Positions 22,101-33,180 of a stretch of 64,000 nucleotides of DNA are shown piece after piece. This DNA comes from Acephala macrosclerotiorum (lineage: Eukaryota > Ascomycota > Leotiomycetes > Helotiales > Mollisiaceae), in assembly GCA_014904845.1 (NCBI GenBank), contig MU119386.1, forward strand, positions 47,043 through 111,042, read 5' to 3'. Position 1 is the stretch's first letter, and each line of letters opens with the position of its first letter. Under the pieces are notes generated by a model. The model made no database searches and was not told where the DNA came from. It saw only the letters and a program-made list of their open reading frames with translations. The position numbers and the translations under genes are program-made.

Positions 22101-23995
22101 GCAAGATGGCAAAGAAAATGATAGCACTCCGGGAGAAGAAGCTGTCAGTTGTTTGTGGAAGGTTGTAAAAGACACTGCTGATCACAAGCGCCATCATGAA
22201 GTTACCGAAAAGCTGAGTGAAAGTCAAAGAAGGATCACCCTTCAATCGCCAGAAACCACGTCTCAGACAAAGCTTGACTTGACCAACATATGAGAGAGTA
22301 TATGGACTGCTGACTCGTTGATGCTTCGATTGTTGAGCTCTGCGCGATTCCTTGAACTCTTGCAGATATTGGCCATTGAGTTGGTATTTATTATTGTATG
22401 CATCGACTTCCTGGCGGAGTCTAGCATATTCGGGACTGGCTTCCCATACACGGCGGAAGTCATCGGGTGTTCGGGGGACTCTGCTTTCGTATCCTTCTCG
22501 TACGACACGCTCCAGGGAACTCGTCATCGATGTCAAGAAATCGGCGGTCGTTTGTCGGGAGGGGCAGTCGAAACCAAGGTTGACGAAGTAGTCTTTGGCT
22601 TCGGTACATTTGCCAAAGTAGATCTGTCGGCCTTCGTAGAGGACAGCGACCTTATCGAAGATCTAAGAATGTTAGCAATGTTAGAGTCGAGGAGGGACAA
22701 TACGCACATCGTAAGCACTCTGAGGAGCTTGGTAGATGGCCACAACAGCCGTGGAACCAACGAGATCCGTGGACGATCGAAGAGTTTTGCAGAATTCGAT
22801 AGCATTGGCACTATCAAGACCTCTTGTACTGTTATCCCAGCACTGAAGAGGGGCACCACTCAAGGCAGCCTCAGCAATTGTCACACGCTTCCGCTCTCCA
22901 CCACTAACCCCACGAATGAAGTCATTTCCAACTCGGGTGTTGATGGTGTGGCTGATACCGAATATTGCCATGATCACATCTCGAAGATATCTGGCGAACT
23001 CTTGACGGGAGATGCCTCCTGGGATGTGGCGAGGAGCTCTGGCTTGTGCCGCGAATTCGAGGGTTTGACCGACCGTAAGTTGGGGAAAGTGGACGTCGAC
23101 TTCTGCAGTGTAGATTGCTTCGCCACGGAAATCCTTGTGCATTTGCTCGGGTGTAATTCCTTGATAGTTGATGCTCGATTTCTCGTCGATGTAGAAGCCG
23201 TTTGTCTCACCGGCGATGGTCTTGAGGAAGGTGGAGCAGCCGCTGTGATACTGTGAGCATGCGAAAGAAGTGCAGGATAGTTATACATACGAGCCTGGGG
23301 GGCCAAGAACTACCAACATCTCACCACTGTGTACGACACCATCCAGGTTCTGGAGAATATCAATCTTTCGGGGGTTATCCATACGAAGAAGCTTCTTCGC
23401 TAGACCAACAACCTCGAGGGCGACATTGCCAACACTCTTCTGATAATCCGTCGCCGAACCAAAACCATAGACATTCAAATCCTTGTATGCAAACCCGGCA
23501 GTACGCATCTTCCATTTCTCAGGGTCGCGTGCCTGCAGGTTGAGGAGTGATTTGGCGAAGGCGTGCGGCTTGAAGTTGGGCGATGCAGGGTTGAGCACCG
23601 AGTCCTCTCCCGCCTCGAATGGATTCTTATTATAGACACTACTGTGCGACTGGGTCGTGTATCTTCGTGCCAATTGCAGCACCTCCTCATTTCTCTTCTC
23701 CTCCTCCTCGTCAACCTCATCTCTCGACTCGCCTCTCTCGGAATTGTTCTCCGTCTTCTCGTTCTCGGCCCCCATGATGGTCGATTGTTCCGACATATCG
23801 ACGGTCTGATTTGATCGCAAACTCCCAGCTCCCGCCGCCGCAGCCGTGCGATCATTGTTCTCGAAGGTAAAGTTCCCTTGAAAGTGGGTTAGCCTGTTCG
23901 TTTAGAGTAGTCATCGCAATCAACAACCCCGCCACGGAAAAAAAGAAAAGGAAAAAGAAGGAAGAAGGAAAACATCACGCACCAACGAGCGACAT
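19146..23995 (-). CDS. PDR-type (ABCG) multidrug ABC transporter
   Basis: Seven exons close in phase to 1504 residues: 23995-23983, 23876-23291, 23242-22708, 22662-22075, 22026-21076, 21031-20546 and 20501-19146. The introns are 106, 48, 45, 48, 44 and 44 nt. The first exon codes only MSLV plus one base; without it the start would be ATG 23796. The order is NBD1-TMD1-NBD2-TMD2, the reverse topology of fungal PDR pumps. NBD1 has GPPGSGCSTF (Cys in place of Walker A Lys, as normal for this family), VSGGERKR and [13 protein letters not shown]2 has [21 protein letters not shown] and [10 protein letters not shown]. Two six-helix membrane domains follow the NBDs. Such pumps export fungicides and plant or microbial toxins at the plasma membrane. 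It is close to the CDR/PMR1/AtrD kind by eye; the exact orthologue is not determined. Confidence 0.95.
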
Positions 23996-24000
23996 CGTAA

Positions 24001-24021
24001 TGACGTCTGAGAGAAGTGACG
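24001..24021. promoter_or_regulatory. CRE-like bZIP sites at the ABC start
   Basis: TGACGTC (7 of 8 bases of the ATF/CREB palindrome) lies five bases upstream of the proposed ATG, with a second TGACG at 24017. Position so close to the start suggests 5' UTR, so a promoter role is an inference. Confidence 0.3.
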
Positions 24022-24431
24022 AAACGAACCCAGTGCGCAAGAAATGAGATGAAGAGTCGCCAATGAAATACGGGAAAGGAGGGATAGATTGACTTTTATT
24101 GCCGTCAACCTGAGGTCAAGGTAAACAAGAAAGAAAACCGACGACACGGACGAAACGAAACGAGACGATACAAGGCAGGGATGCGGCGATGGGAACTTTT
24201 CACCACCGCGACACGAACACGACGGGAGGGCCATGGGACATGGGACATGGGCCAGTGGGGTTGGCAGATCTACGGTTACTCTAAGTGGCCCCAGCTACGA
24301 ACCGTCGCCCCGCCCCTCGGATGTGCTCGACCAGAGCCTCCGGCGACCTGTGAATGGCAGCCTTGGAGATGGCACGAGGTGGCGGGAACCAATGGAGATC
24401 GGAGACGCCGACCGACAGCGGGCTAGCACAA

Positions 24432-24489
24432 CATTTATGACGGTTTATGACGATTTATGACGATTTATGATTTATGATGATATTTATGC
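24432..24489. repeat. 10-bp tandem repeat carrying TGACG boxes
   Basis: Units of tttatgacga, degenerating to tttatgatga, repeat about five times. Three TGACG motifs start at 24438, 24448 and 24458, exactly 10 bp apart. They lie about 440 bp upstream of the ABC transporter start. A second small repeat (gggacat, three copies) is at about 24235-24250. Confidence 0.6.
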
Positions 24490-25603
24490 AGGGTTGTGCC
24501 GAGTACGAAAAATACGAAATTTCACCCTTCCTGGGGTCTGGGGCGGATGCACCACGATCCGGCTTCCGAACGAGTTCTAGAACAACTGGTCCCTCATGGT
24601 TCGGATATCGAAACCGTTTCCGAGATGAATTTGCGAAAACGAAATAAACGACCCGTGCCGCAGATGATGGCTGACTGTGCATGAAGAGGGCCCCCCCTTT
24701 TCGGCCGATTTTTGGCGAGTGCCAATCTCTTGGGGAATTCGATCAAGAAGATGGGAATTTCTCGAGAGGCCCACGTTTTTGGACAGGGACAGCGTCAGTA
24801 AGAGTGATATCATTTCGACTCATCATGGAGGGGAAGATGATCTGCGATCGCGTGCGAACTTTATTCTTTAGTTGAACTCAATCTAGTTTATGTGATAGCA
24901 TCAAGTTAATGCTGTGACTTCCGATCATCGCGTTTTCATAATTGCTGCGAATATTCCTATCTTTCTGAATCCGATCCTTCAAGATTTTTCAACTCAAAGG
25001 TCATCCGCATGGCCGTGTGCGCGCCTTCATCATTTATCAATCAAAATTGCGTCAATTTGGTACTATCTGGGTGTGGTCTTCTGCCCAATTAGCTTTTCTG
25101 TACTGCCATCGCTTCTATACTTTTATGTTTCTTGGTTTCTAGAGCCATAAAGTTTTGTGGCCACGCCAAGGTCACGTGCAATGGCCTTCTATGATACGAA
25201 CAGCTCCCGCTACGCATGCTTCTCTGCAGTCTAACCGAGACGATGTGTCTACGGTATGTGGATGTGCTTTGGGCGTTGACTGGACAGTATTTGATACATG
25301 ATCAGGCAATGATTTCTCTCCTGGAATTTCATTGGCCGACTTGCCCATCTCAGGCCAGCCTACCAGGCAAGGCTGTGAGATTGAAGAACAAAAGATCTAC
25401 GAGAGCTGTGATTGGTGCTAAGAATAGATATGTGTGGCGCCATCCTTGCTTTTTCTCCACGCTAGCCCCTGCACTCGAAACGAACACGGCTGAGCATTTT
25501 ACACCTTCACACCAACGCATCAATAGGTTCTTGTTCTCACAATCTTGGTCGACGATGTAACTTTAGGAACGGGAATTCTCCATCGTACAGCAAAATTCCA
25601 ACT
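24490..25603. other. Intergenic, divergent promoters
   Basis: Separates the ABC transporter (minus) from the four-TM gene (plus). Frames in it have no supporting features. No RNA gene seen. Confidence 0.5.
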
Positions 25604-26874
25604 ATGTCAACTCCAGCTTTGGCTTCGACAAGTTCTTCTGAAGTGGCGCAAGGCTCGGACAGCCGCCGACGAGCCGTAGCAAGGCAGCCAGCTTGGCAAA
25701 CCCCAGGTATGCGTCTGCGAGATTGTTTCTAGAAGCAGTGGTTCATATTCAATCTCAGCAGCAGCTCTAGGGTCGCACGACTATCGCATTAGCGATCAAC
25801 TCGGTCCCAAACTCGATAGCGAAGAGCTCATCGACATCGCAGATTCATTCCTCTCCTTTGATCTCATTTCCCTCTCTGTATGCCAAAGCGTATTCGAAAA
25901 AGTATTAGCTGGAGGCCTCAACGCTGATGACCCTGATGCACGCCCAAGTGCAGTAACAAACCTGGAGAAGATTGCAGCTGTTCGAGATGAGGCACAGTTA
26001 ATTCAAAACGGACAACAACAATTTCGTCAAGATTTCTTAAAGAATCCCTTTCTGATTAACTATGAGGGGAAAGGCTTGTCTCTTCTCTCTCAGATGGTAG
26101 TACAAGACCCTAATATGCACCAACCTGTTCGTACAACATTCGACAGCATGGTTTCCAAAGTTCTTGGGGTTCCGGAAATGCTCGTTAAGGCCCAATCACG
26201 GGGAGCACTTGACTCGGAAACACGTGTGGCTCTTCGCCGGAGGTGGATGAAAATAAAAGAAATGTGTGATTTCATGGACGCGAGGCAGTTGGTAGACAAG
26301 GACAAAGTGGTTCCATCATGGTAAGGCTTCCGGACGCCCGCCTCGCTCCTTGCTCGTCCTGACCTTGGTCTACTACAGGACCGAGATCGCAACAAGGATT
26401 GACAGTGCCAAACCAAGTATTGTCAATTCAAAAATTGAAACAAACTTTACGGACAGAATACAGGTCGGTTCCCCATCTAATTCTGGAGACACACTAACGG
26501 TTTTGCAGTCAATAAACACGATTCTCTGGGCCACCTTCATAAGCAACATTGTCCTCACGATCCCGTTCCTGTGGAAAGCCTACGAATTCTCCTCCCACTC
26601 TCCTGGAACTCAATATGATGCAGATTTCTGGTTTCTCGTCCAAAGTTGCGCAAGCCAACTGGTTGGACTGCTCATCTCTGCCCTCGGTCTATACAGGAAA
26701 TCCTCGGTATCGATGTGGATGTGGGTACTTCCCATCGTCTTTGCAGCGATATGTAATATCGTAGCAATGCCGTTGTATCTGAAGGTCCCAACTGAGTGGA
26801 GTTCGTACTGTGTTGTGGTCGCGGGCGCGATTCAAAGTTTCATGGTGTTGCAGCTTGCTATTGCTGGGGAATAA
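25604..26874 (+). CDS. Four-TM membrane protein, orphan
   Basis: Starts at ATG 25604 (MSTPALASTSSSEVAQ). A first intron (GTATGC at about 25707 to a CAG near 25762) leads into a long soluble exon with KLDSEELIDIADSFLSF. A second intron (GTAAGG..CTACAG, about 26321-26379) joins in phase to TEIATRIDSAK. A 48-nt stretch GTCGGT..TTGCAG (about 26464-26511) may be a third intron; it is in frame either way. The C-terminal third has four hydrophobic helices: ILWATFISNIVLTIPFLW, FLVQSCASQLVGLLISAL, MWVLPIVFAAICNIVAM and YCVVVAGAIQSFMVL. It has the form of a cytosolic helical domain plus a four-helix membrane bundle. Family not recognised. Confidence 0.75.
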
Positions 26875-27069
26875 CATAGCTGATCACGAGATCATGACAA
26901 TCCTCAAGACAAAACGTGCCGCGAAAAACTTGGAAAAAGTTGTCAATATCTAATATCATTATTATGAAAAACGAAACCTCATGCTCTCTACGTAATCACA
27001 AACCCTAATCAAGCACACAATCATCAAAACCTCAACGCCTCGCTCCCACCAAACTGCAAAACTCAAAAC

Positions 27070-28277
27070 TCAAAATCTCGAACTCCATCTCCTCACATCC
27101 CCCGACCTCCTTTGGTTCGCATTAGCACTCATCCTCCCATGCACCAACCTACTAACCGCCAACCCCTTCCCAACATCAATCGCACTCTGCAACCCCGTGA
27201 CATCATCCGGATCCTTCCCCCTACTCAAACTCGCCCCATAACTCGCCGCAACAGTCGTCCCCACCCTCAATCCCTTCCTCCCATACCAGTGGCCCCTCTT
27301 ATCATCATCCAGGCCTACGTGCAACGCCTCTATGACCCCTGCTACGACTGCGACTTGGCCGGCGTGTGCGGCTTGGGAGGAGGTATTGAGGTCTAGTTCG
27401 TTGGCTAGGTATCGCTTCTCTTTTGAGAAGACGGCGCGTTCTTTGGAGATGAAGTCGCGGGCTTTAGCAGGCAAAGATTGGTGGCGGTGTCGTCGTCGTC
27501 GACCTCCTCGCTCGACATCTTTTGATGATGTAGCTTCCTGTTTTGGAAACGGGAATTGAGGTGCAGGAACGAATGTTGGGTAGCGTTCATATTGTTGTGG
27601 TGGGTCCGGAACAGGTGGGAGGTTGGAGTTGTCAGGACCCCAGGTTTCGAATCCACGGTAATAGCGTTCGTGTTCTGCGTCTGTTGTTTGGAGTTGTGGT
27701 TGAGGTTGTTCTTCTCCTAACGGACGGCTTCTCCCTCGTCCATGAATTGCTTTTCCTCTCACTGCTCGTTTCCCGTCTCGGTATACAGCTTCAATCGTCT
27801 CATCGCTGCTATCGGAAGAAGAGGAGCTGGAATCGTCGCGATATTTGCGTTTCCCTCGAAGTTTGCGACGGAGTTTCTTGACTTCGTGCTTTAGTTCTTT
27901 GACTGCAGGATCGCCAGTGTCCGATCTAGAGTTATCCACGGAGCGTTGGTCGTCGTCGCGCTTTAGCCAATCTGCCCAACAAATTAGCTCAGTCAAAAGC
28001 CAATATTCGGGCGAGGAGCTCCGGAGCTGGGAGTTGTTTGAGGAGCTGAAGCCGAGAGCAAACGAACACGATCCGCTTGCAGGCAGGCTCCTAAGACAGC
28101 GCCCAGCTTTGGAGCTCCCATACAAGAAAACGGCAAATCAGTAGGGAAATAAGACGTACGATGCTCGGCTACAGCAGCGAGACCGGTTAAAAGAAGAGGT
28201 CCGAAACGCTTGAGGGAGGTGCGAGCGATTGTTTTGGCTCGCGCGACGCTGGGGTTTGGGCGGGGTGGAGGATTCAT
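27070..28277 (-). CDS. Basic/Ser-rich hypothetical protein
   Basis: Two exons, 28277-28160 and 27971-27070, joined by a 188-nt intron (GTACGT..GGGCAG) in phase, give 339 residues starting MNPPPRPNPSVARAKT. The N-terminus has a hydrophobic stretch (FGPLLLTGLAAVAEH). A charged coiled segment (KELKHEVKKLRRKLRGKRK), an uninterrupted Ser run with Asp and a Pro/Gln-rich linker follow. The C-terminal domain is conserved-looking, with AGQVAVVAGVIEALHVGLD and a HWYGRKGLRVGTTVAASYG block rich in Gly and Ala, suggesting a glycine-zipper-like membrane association. The intron is longer than its neighbours and may hide a small exon. I do not recognise a named family. Confidence 0.7.
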
Positions 28278-28361
28278 CTGTGGATCTGTTCCTCCTCGCT
28301 ATACTCGTGCTGCGCGATTTGCTGAGGGAGGAGAAATAAAAGTAGTAAAGTAGTAGAATCT

Positions 28362-28405
28362 GAGGAAGAAAGAAAGGGAGAGGGGATAGAGAGAGTGAAG
28401 AGTCA
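28362..28405 (-). promoter_or_regulatory. CT-rich tract upstream of the basic/Ser-rich gene
   Basis: On the coding strand this is an almost pure pyrimidine run (ctctctctatcccctctccc and similar) about 85-128 bp upstream of the ATG. CT-rich tracts near the transcription start are typical of well-expressed filamentous fungal genes. Confidence 0.4.
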
Positions 28406-29013
28406 TGGAGGACGTGAAGCCATGGTACGAATGATTAGAGAGAGCTGACCCGAATTCGTTGAGCGTGCCATTTCTTTCAAGACAACACGTGCAACAAGGA
28501 GAACGTGGCTCAGATGGGAGTTCCTCTCTTATGTACAACTGGAAATTGAAGTTGTGGATGCTCGTGGCGGAAGAGTTCGTGATGCTGGCACGCGGTCCTT
28601 TCTCGTGGCCTCGTGACCCTCAGCACGTGCAAGACCAGAAACGTGGCTAGGTAGTGCTATTTATAGACTTTACGAAGGCAGCAAACAACTGTCTTAAATA
28701 TTCAAGTCAACTGAAAGCCTATCGCTTAGGTCATTAAGGCACAGAACTGAAGAAGAAAGGCTACAAGTGAAGGCGGTGCACGTGACACTTACCAAATCCC
28801 CCCTCTCTGACACTCCTTGAGCCTTAGACAACGGCGTTCTTTGCCAGACTGCCTATGAAGTAGCGCTTATGTGTAATACCTCTTATAGGCGTGTGTGGGG
28901 ATGCGTTGAGAACCATCCCGCCTCGAGTTGTATTGTTTGGTTGATGCTTTCCGTCTTTCGATGTAATAGGCGGCCGATCATTGACATCCTCGGTCCTCTC
29001 CTCACCCCACTCC
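28406..29013. other. Intergenic or possible alternative tail of the GPCR gene
   Basis: Most of this is intergenic. From 29054 down to 28824 the minus strand keeps an open frame, one base out of phase with the GPCR frame, that could be an alternative longer C-terminal tail (SDGQKYEEWGEERTE to NAVV). No intron with good splice sites connects it. Confidence 0.35.
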
Positions 29014-30502
29014 TCATATTTTTGGCCATCTGATATCAAGGACTCCAGATTCAATATTCACCAACTCAACCAAATCATCTCTTCGGTCATCTCTCGGCAC
29101 TTGGACGCTCCAGACTCGAGCAGTCCTCCAGCTAGGATCGGAAGCACTGCTTCTGGGGGAAAGCAACGAGAACTTGAAGCTGGGAAATCCTCGATGAATG
29201 AGGTTTCTGAGAGCGGGCATTGAGGAACAGATCATAGCAGCGCTGAGTTCGAGTGCCGTCCATATCGTAACGGAGACATAGTCCCAGGTGGGGTCGATGG
29301 AATTGCCGAAGACGAGGAGGGACTGAAGGCGGAGTATTGAGACTATGCAGCCACTGTCTACCTGTAAGTATAATGTACGGAAGGAGGAATGCATGACGTA
29401 CAAACCACCAACAGCAAACATGAACGTCACTCCGATCTTCCTCCTGATGTCCATGTTCAGCTTAACAACGACCGGGATTGGCAGTACGATTATCATGATA
29501 TCTTGGAAGATACTCATCCCACTATTCACATACGCAAGCGCGTTTTGGTCGAGGCAAGCTCCATCCTTGATATCTTTGTCCCAGAAGTATGTCACCGGAT
29601 GGCATTGGAAGATCGTTAGGATAGAGATAATGGTCGTGCTGAGTAGTGTGAGGGAAATTAACGTGTTAACGCCCATTCGAAACAATTTTTGATATTGGAA
29701 GATCCGGAGGTAGAATACGAGAATTGAGATTTTCGTGAGGCCGAGGACGACGACGTAGATATTTTCTGCGATGTAGACTGGTGTTGTCAGCTTCGATACC
29801 AAGAAAGTGGGGAAGTGACTAACAATGTTTCAATGCCTGAAAAAGATCTCCGTTTTGGAGGCTGTATACATGTTTTCCAAATCCATCGTGTGCAACTGCA
29901 AACATTAGCCTAGAAAGAGAGGAAGGGCATGAACACCTACAGACGATGACCATTGAATTAGAGCAAAAGGACAGCGACTGCAATTGTCAATCAGAATCTC
30001 CACTCGACTCGGAGCACATACTAGAGCAGAAAGAATGATCCAATCTTCAAGAGCAACCTCCTTGTCAAATACTCTCCATGCAACACGAACCAAAACGATG
30101 AAAGCAGTCGAAGTCATGATAGCAATGAAAACATCAATGAGGAGGCCAGTTCTGTTTTCGAACGGCAAATGGCAAGCCTGAGCTGAGAACTTCGAGAGAG
30201 CTTCACTTGTCAGCAAAGATCGCCGCCACGTAGAGAGGAGTTTACCGAGAGTCTCCGCCATGGTACAATTTGCCAGCATACATGCTGCAGACAATTGTGG
30301 AAGATCTTTGCTTGCGCATTGGCAGGTGGTGTTGTCGAGAGTGCATCCTGCCGCTGGTATAGTCTGCACCAAGCACCTCAACTTCAAATTGTTAGCAAAT
30401 TCTACAAAGATAGATACTACTCACTGCACATGGCGATAGATCAGATTGACAGACTGCCGACGCAAAGCAAAACAAGAACAATAAGGCCCACTTGAGCTCC
30501 AT
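29014..30502 (-). CDS. CFEM-domain PTH11-type GPCR
   Basis: Six exons close in phase to 420 residues: 30502-30425, 30381-30022, 29977-29941, 29895-29824, 29777-29402 and 29353-29014. The introns are 43-48 nt. A signal peptide (MELKWALLFLFCFASAVCQS) is followed by a CFEM domain with Cys spaced C-x3-C-x9-C-x6-C-x-C (SPCALRC, AAGC, TTCQC), then AAC and ANC. Seven hydrophobic helices follow, including LLIDVFIAIMTSTAFIVLV and VYIAENIYVVVLGLTK-like segments, with GFGKHV and SIDPTWDYV landmarks of the fungal rhodopsin-like (PTH11) family. The tail is basic and Ser-rich. In plant-associated fungi, PTH11 receptors sense surface cues and signal to cAMP pathways; that role here is an inference. The last in-phase stop is at 29014. 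Confidence 0.9.
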
Positions 30503-32234
30503 GATCCACCATGGTGCCCACAAAATTGGTATCGGCGGATTTCCACGGGATGAGAAAACATTTATTCGAGGTAGACGCACGGTCTTTGACCACATGGCAT
30601 CAACGAACGCATTGGGCTTCCACATGAAGTTTGCAATGCAGCCCGAAGGCTTTCGAAGCTTGATGGTTTGCGAGAGTCAAATCAAAGCTTTCGCCTAAGG
30701 GACAAGACTCGTGGAAAGCACGAGCTATCCAATCGGTCGATAGCCTAGTAGGGAAATAAGGTTGGTGGTATGTTTTCAAAGCCGTCGCAGTGCTCAACCG
30801 TTCGTTTGGGCAGTGGTGAAACATTGAATAAACCATTAGGACAGATCTCGCCTGGAGTTGAGGCATCTGAAGGTCAATGCATAAAAGTTTGATTGTCCAT
30901 GACTACACAGAGTTCAGAGAATGAGCAAAGATCACACTCGGTGCGATGATCCGATTGAAGAGGCATGATGAGATGTTGCCAGTTTGATGAGGCACAAAAA
31001 CAAGCTCGAAATGTACGTAGAAATAATGCTTCAATGCACTCCCATCGCCAACATATCGTATAAGGATTATGTGCTATGAGCGCTCAGTCATGAGAGTTTG
31101 ATGTGAAGTTTCTCGAACGAAACTGGAACGTTAAGTTGAGACGAGGTACATCTTTAGTCAGCAAGGTGTGACCAATGGCAGATCGCCAGTGCGCAGTGCC
31201 GTTGACGACGACTTCATTTTTCTCCGTGACGCGTCACGACAACCAGCAGAGGGCCATCAAATGAGCAGGCAATGCCAGCCGAAGAACTCAACGACCAAAC
31301 GACCTTCCAAACCCCCTTAACCTCGAGACACAAAGCTACAATTCGATTGTCCTTGCCGAGCTGGGAGATTGATCCATAGCTGATGGCTGAGTCTCTATGA
31401 ACTAAAACCAATCCGATCTTGAAGGAAGATAAAACGATCGAATATACTCGCCTGGGAATATCATAAATTGGCTGTTCTCCTTGAAGAGAGAGTCGGAAGA
31501 GGAAAGCTGGCTTTGGACGAACTATCCAAATTGCAAAGATGTTTGAGTCCCTAAAGTAGAGATGGAAGCCCAATGTAGGACGCCAGAGCAAGATATAGTG
31601 CTTGGATTAACCGTGACTAGTGTCGCGTTACCCAAGGACCGGACCCGTTGCGTGGGGTTCTCACGTCATATTTCCGCCAGCTTCACTTTCGGAATTCCAA
31701 AGAGTCCAAGATGATGTGTGCTGTACGAGAAGTGCTGTAAATTTCTGTCTCAGCTCAAACTGTATTCTGAAGTTTGCTTGCAGCTCTGGCTCAATTGTAA
31801 GTCTCTCGTGGAACAATGGCTGCGCGCTGCAGACCGGATCAAGCAGAGTTTGGGATCGGATGGGATTCAACATTGGCACATTCTTCAATCTCAACAATCC
31901 TCCTACCTTTGGTATATGAGGTGGATCTGCGAGCAGGAGAACGTGTCCAAGCTGTGCGGTAGTGCCGTTCTCTCCAAGCTCCAGAAAGAAAGTCCAGAGT
32001 TGAACTGGATGGTTTCCCGATTTCCTTGCAAGATCGGTGTTGGACCTGCATTTCTTTCATTTTCGTTCCGTTTTTGTCAATTCATACTTAGTTTTAGAAA
32101 GCACACTAATTCTTTATCTCAAGAGAAGCCCGCTGGGGCTCTTTCCCTCCGAAGGTTTCCAACGCCGAGCCCAGCTGAGCGTCTCCATCACTTGCACCTC
32201 CAATGCTTAGGGATCCTTTGTCCGGTCAATTCGT
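30503..32234. other. Gene-poor interval with weak frames
   Basis: Contains the GPCR promoter side and then sequence downstream of the HET relic. A minus-strand frame of 125 codons at 31214-31591 and shorter ones at 31661-32060 might be 3' remains of the HET gene, but they lack landmarks I can name. No intact gene supported. Confidence 0.4.
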
Positions 32235-33180
32235 CGAGCCCGATTCTTCGACCTTCTCCCACCGATTAATGCATCCATGAGAGAGGAACTTATCTGGGAT
32301 CCGATAATTCAGTTGTCTCACATTGCGGAGATGATCATGTGTCTCCTTCACGGTCATATTATAATCAACAACAAAATCATCCACCTCAGGTGAAACAGCC
32401 ACGCCGACTAAAGCAAAGATCTTATCCCTCGGATCAGTACTTGCTTTCTTTTGCAGCCCGTGAGCGACGTCTAAAAGATCTCGAGATGGACGGTGACTGG
32501 ATCCATGCGGTCAGTCCATTTGTTGTCCGATCTGTAAATCCAACAAGTCGGTTAACGGACTCATGTCAACACTTGCGAGGCCAGCTTGTTCTCATTGTGG
32601 TGAGATCTCTGCGAACCGTTCAAAACGACGGACGAATAGGTAGTCATGTGTCCATGAGAATTGGTGATAACCACAGATCATGGTTGTCTTCTTGGAGACA
32701 GCGGCTTCTTGAACAACCCAAATTCATCGGAACCACTTTCGATTCATAATATCGCTTAATCCAGCCTGGACCAAGCATGGTGGATGACTTTCCCAGGGCG
32801 GAGTACTGGCAGCGTCATTGTTAGCCGCTAGGTATGACAGAATTTCGATACCCATGCCGCTCTCTGGGGTGGAAAGTCCAAGCAAAATGTTTATATTCTT
32901 GGCGAATTCATATATCAAGGCCATCAACTTGACTTGGGCGTTTCGTTCTAGAACATCTGCCTAGTTGATACAAATGGCGCAGGTAACGCAAGGCTGATTC
33001 GAGATTCCGGGTGACTGAGGACTCGCAATCGTCGATGAATATGGTGGAAGCATCACTGGAATCTCCCCAGACGTATGATAATGCTTCATATTCTTCTTCC
33101 CAACAATACACATTTTGCTCGAGATGTCCGCAGATGGGCTCTGTTAAAATGTTGGTCTGGGATGCCCTAAATCACGTGAA
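32235..33180 (-). pseudogene. HET-domain (heterokaryon incompatibility) pseudogene
   Basis: Reading the minus strand across stops recovers HET landmarks in order: EYEALSYVWGDSS, VTRNLESALRYLR, AICIN followed by a stop where Gln is expected, VLERNAQVKLMALIYEFAK, then NRKWFR, a stop, and IWVVQEA. Further on come a TTMICGY block and STDPRDKIFALVGV. In-frame stops are at 32961-32963 (TAG), 32724-32726, 32592-32594 and 32511-32513 (TGA). A small deletion and frame change lies just before AICIN, removing the usual Trp-Val-Asp. The TAG is explained by CAG to TAG, and the TGAs fit CGA to TGA. HET proteins trigger cell death on non-self fusion; this copy cannot make a full protein. Confidence 0.85.

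Noticed and set aside
21856..23256. Long plus-strand frames (to 312 codons) over the ABC transporter
   Set aside because: They are antisense to exons with clear ABC motifs and show no domain of their own.
31214..31591. 125-codon minus-strand frame downstream of the HET relic
   Set aside because: Looks fairly protein-like but has no landmark, starts from a non-ATG codon and could not be joined to the HET frame; left as unresolved.
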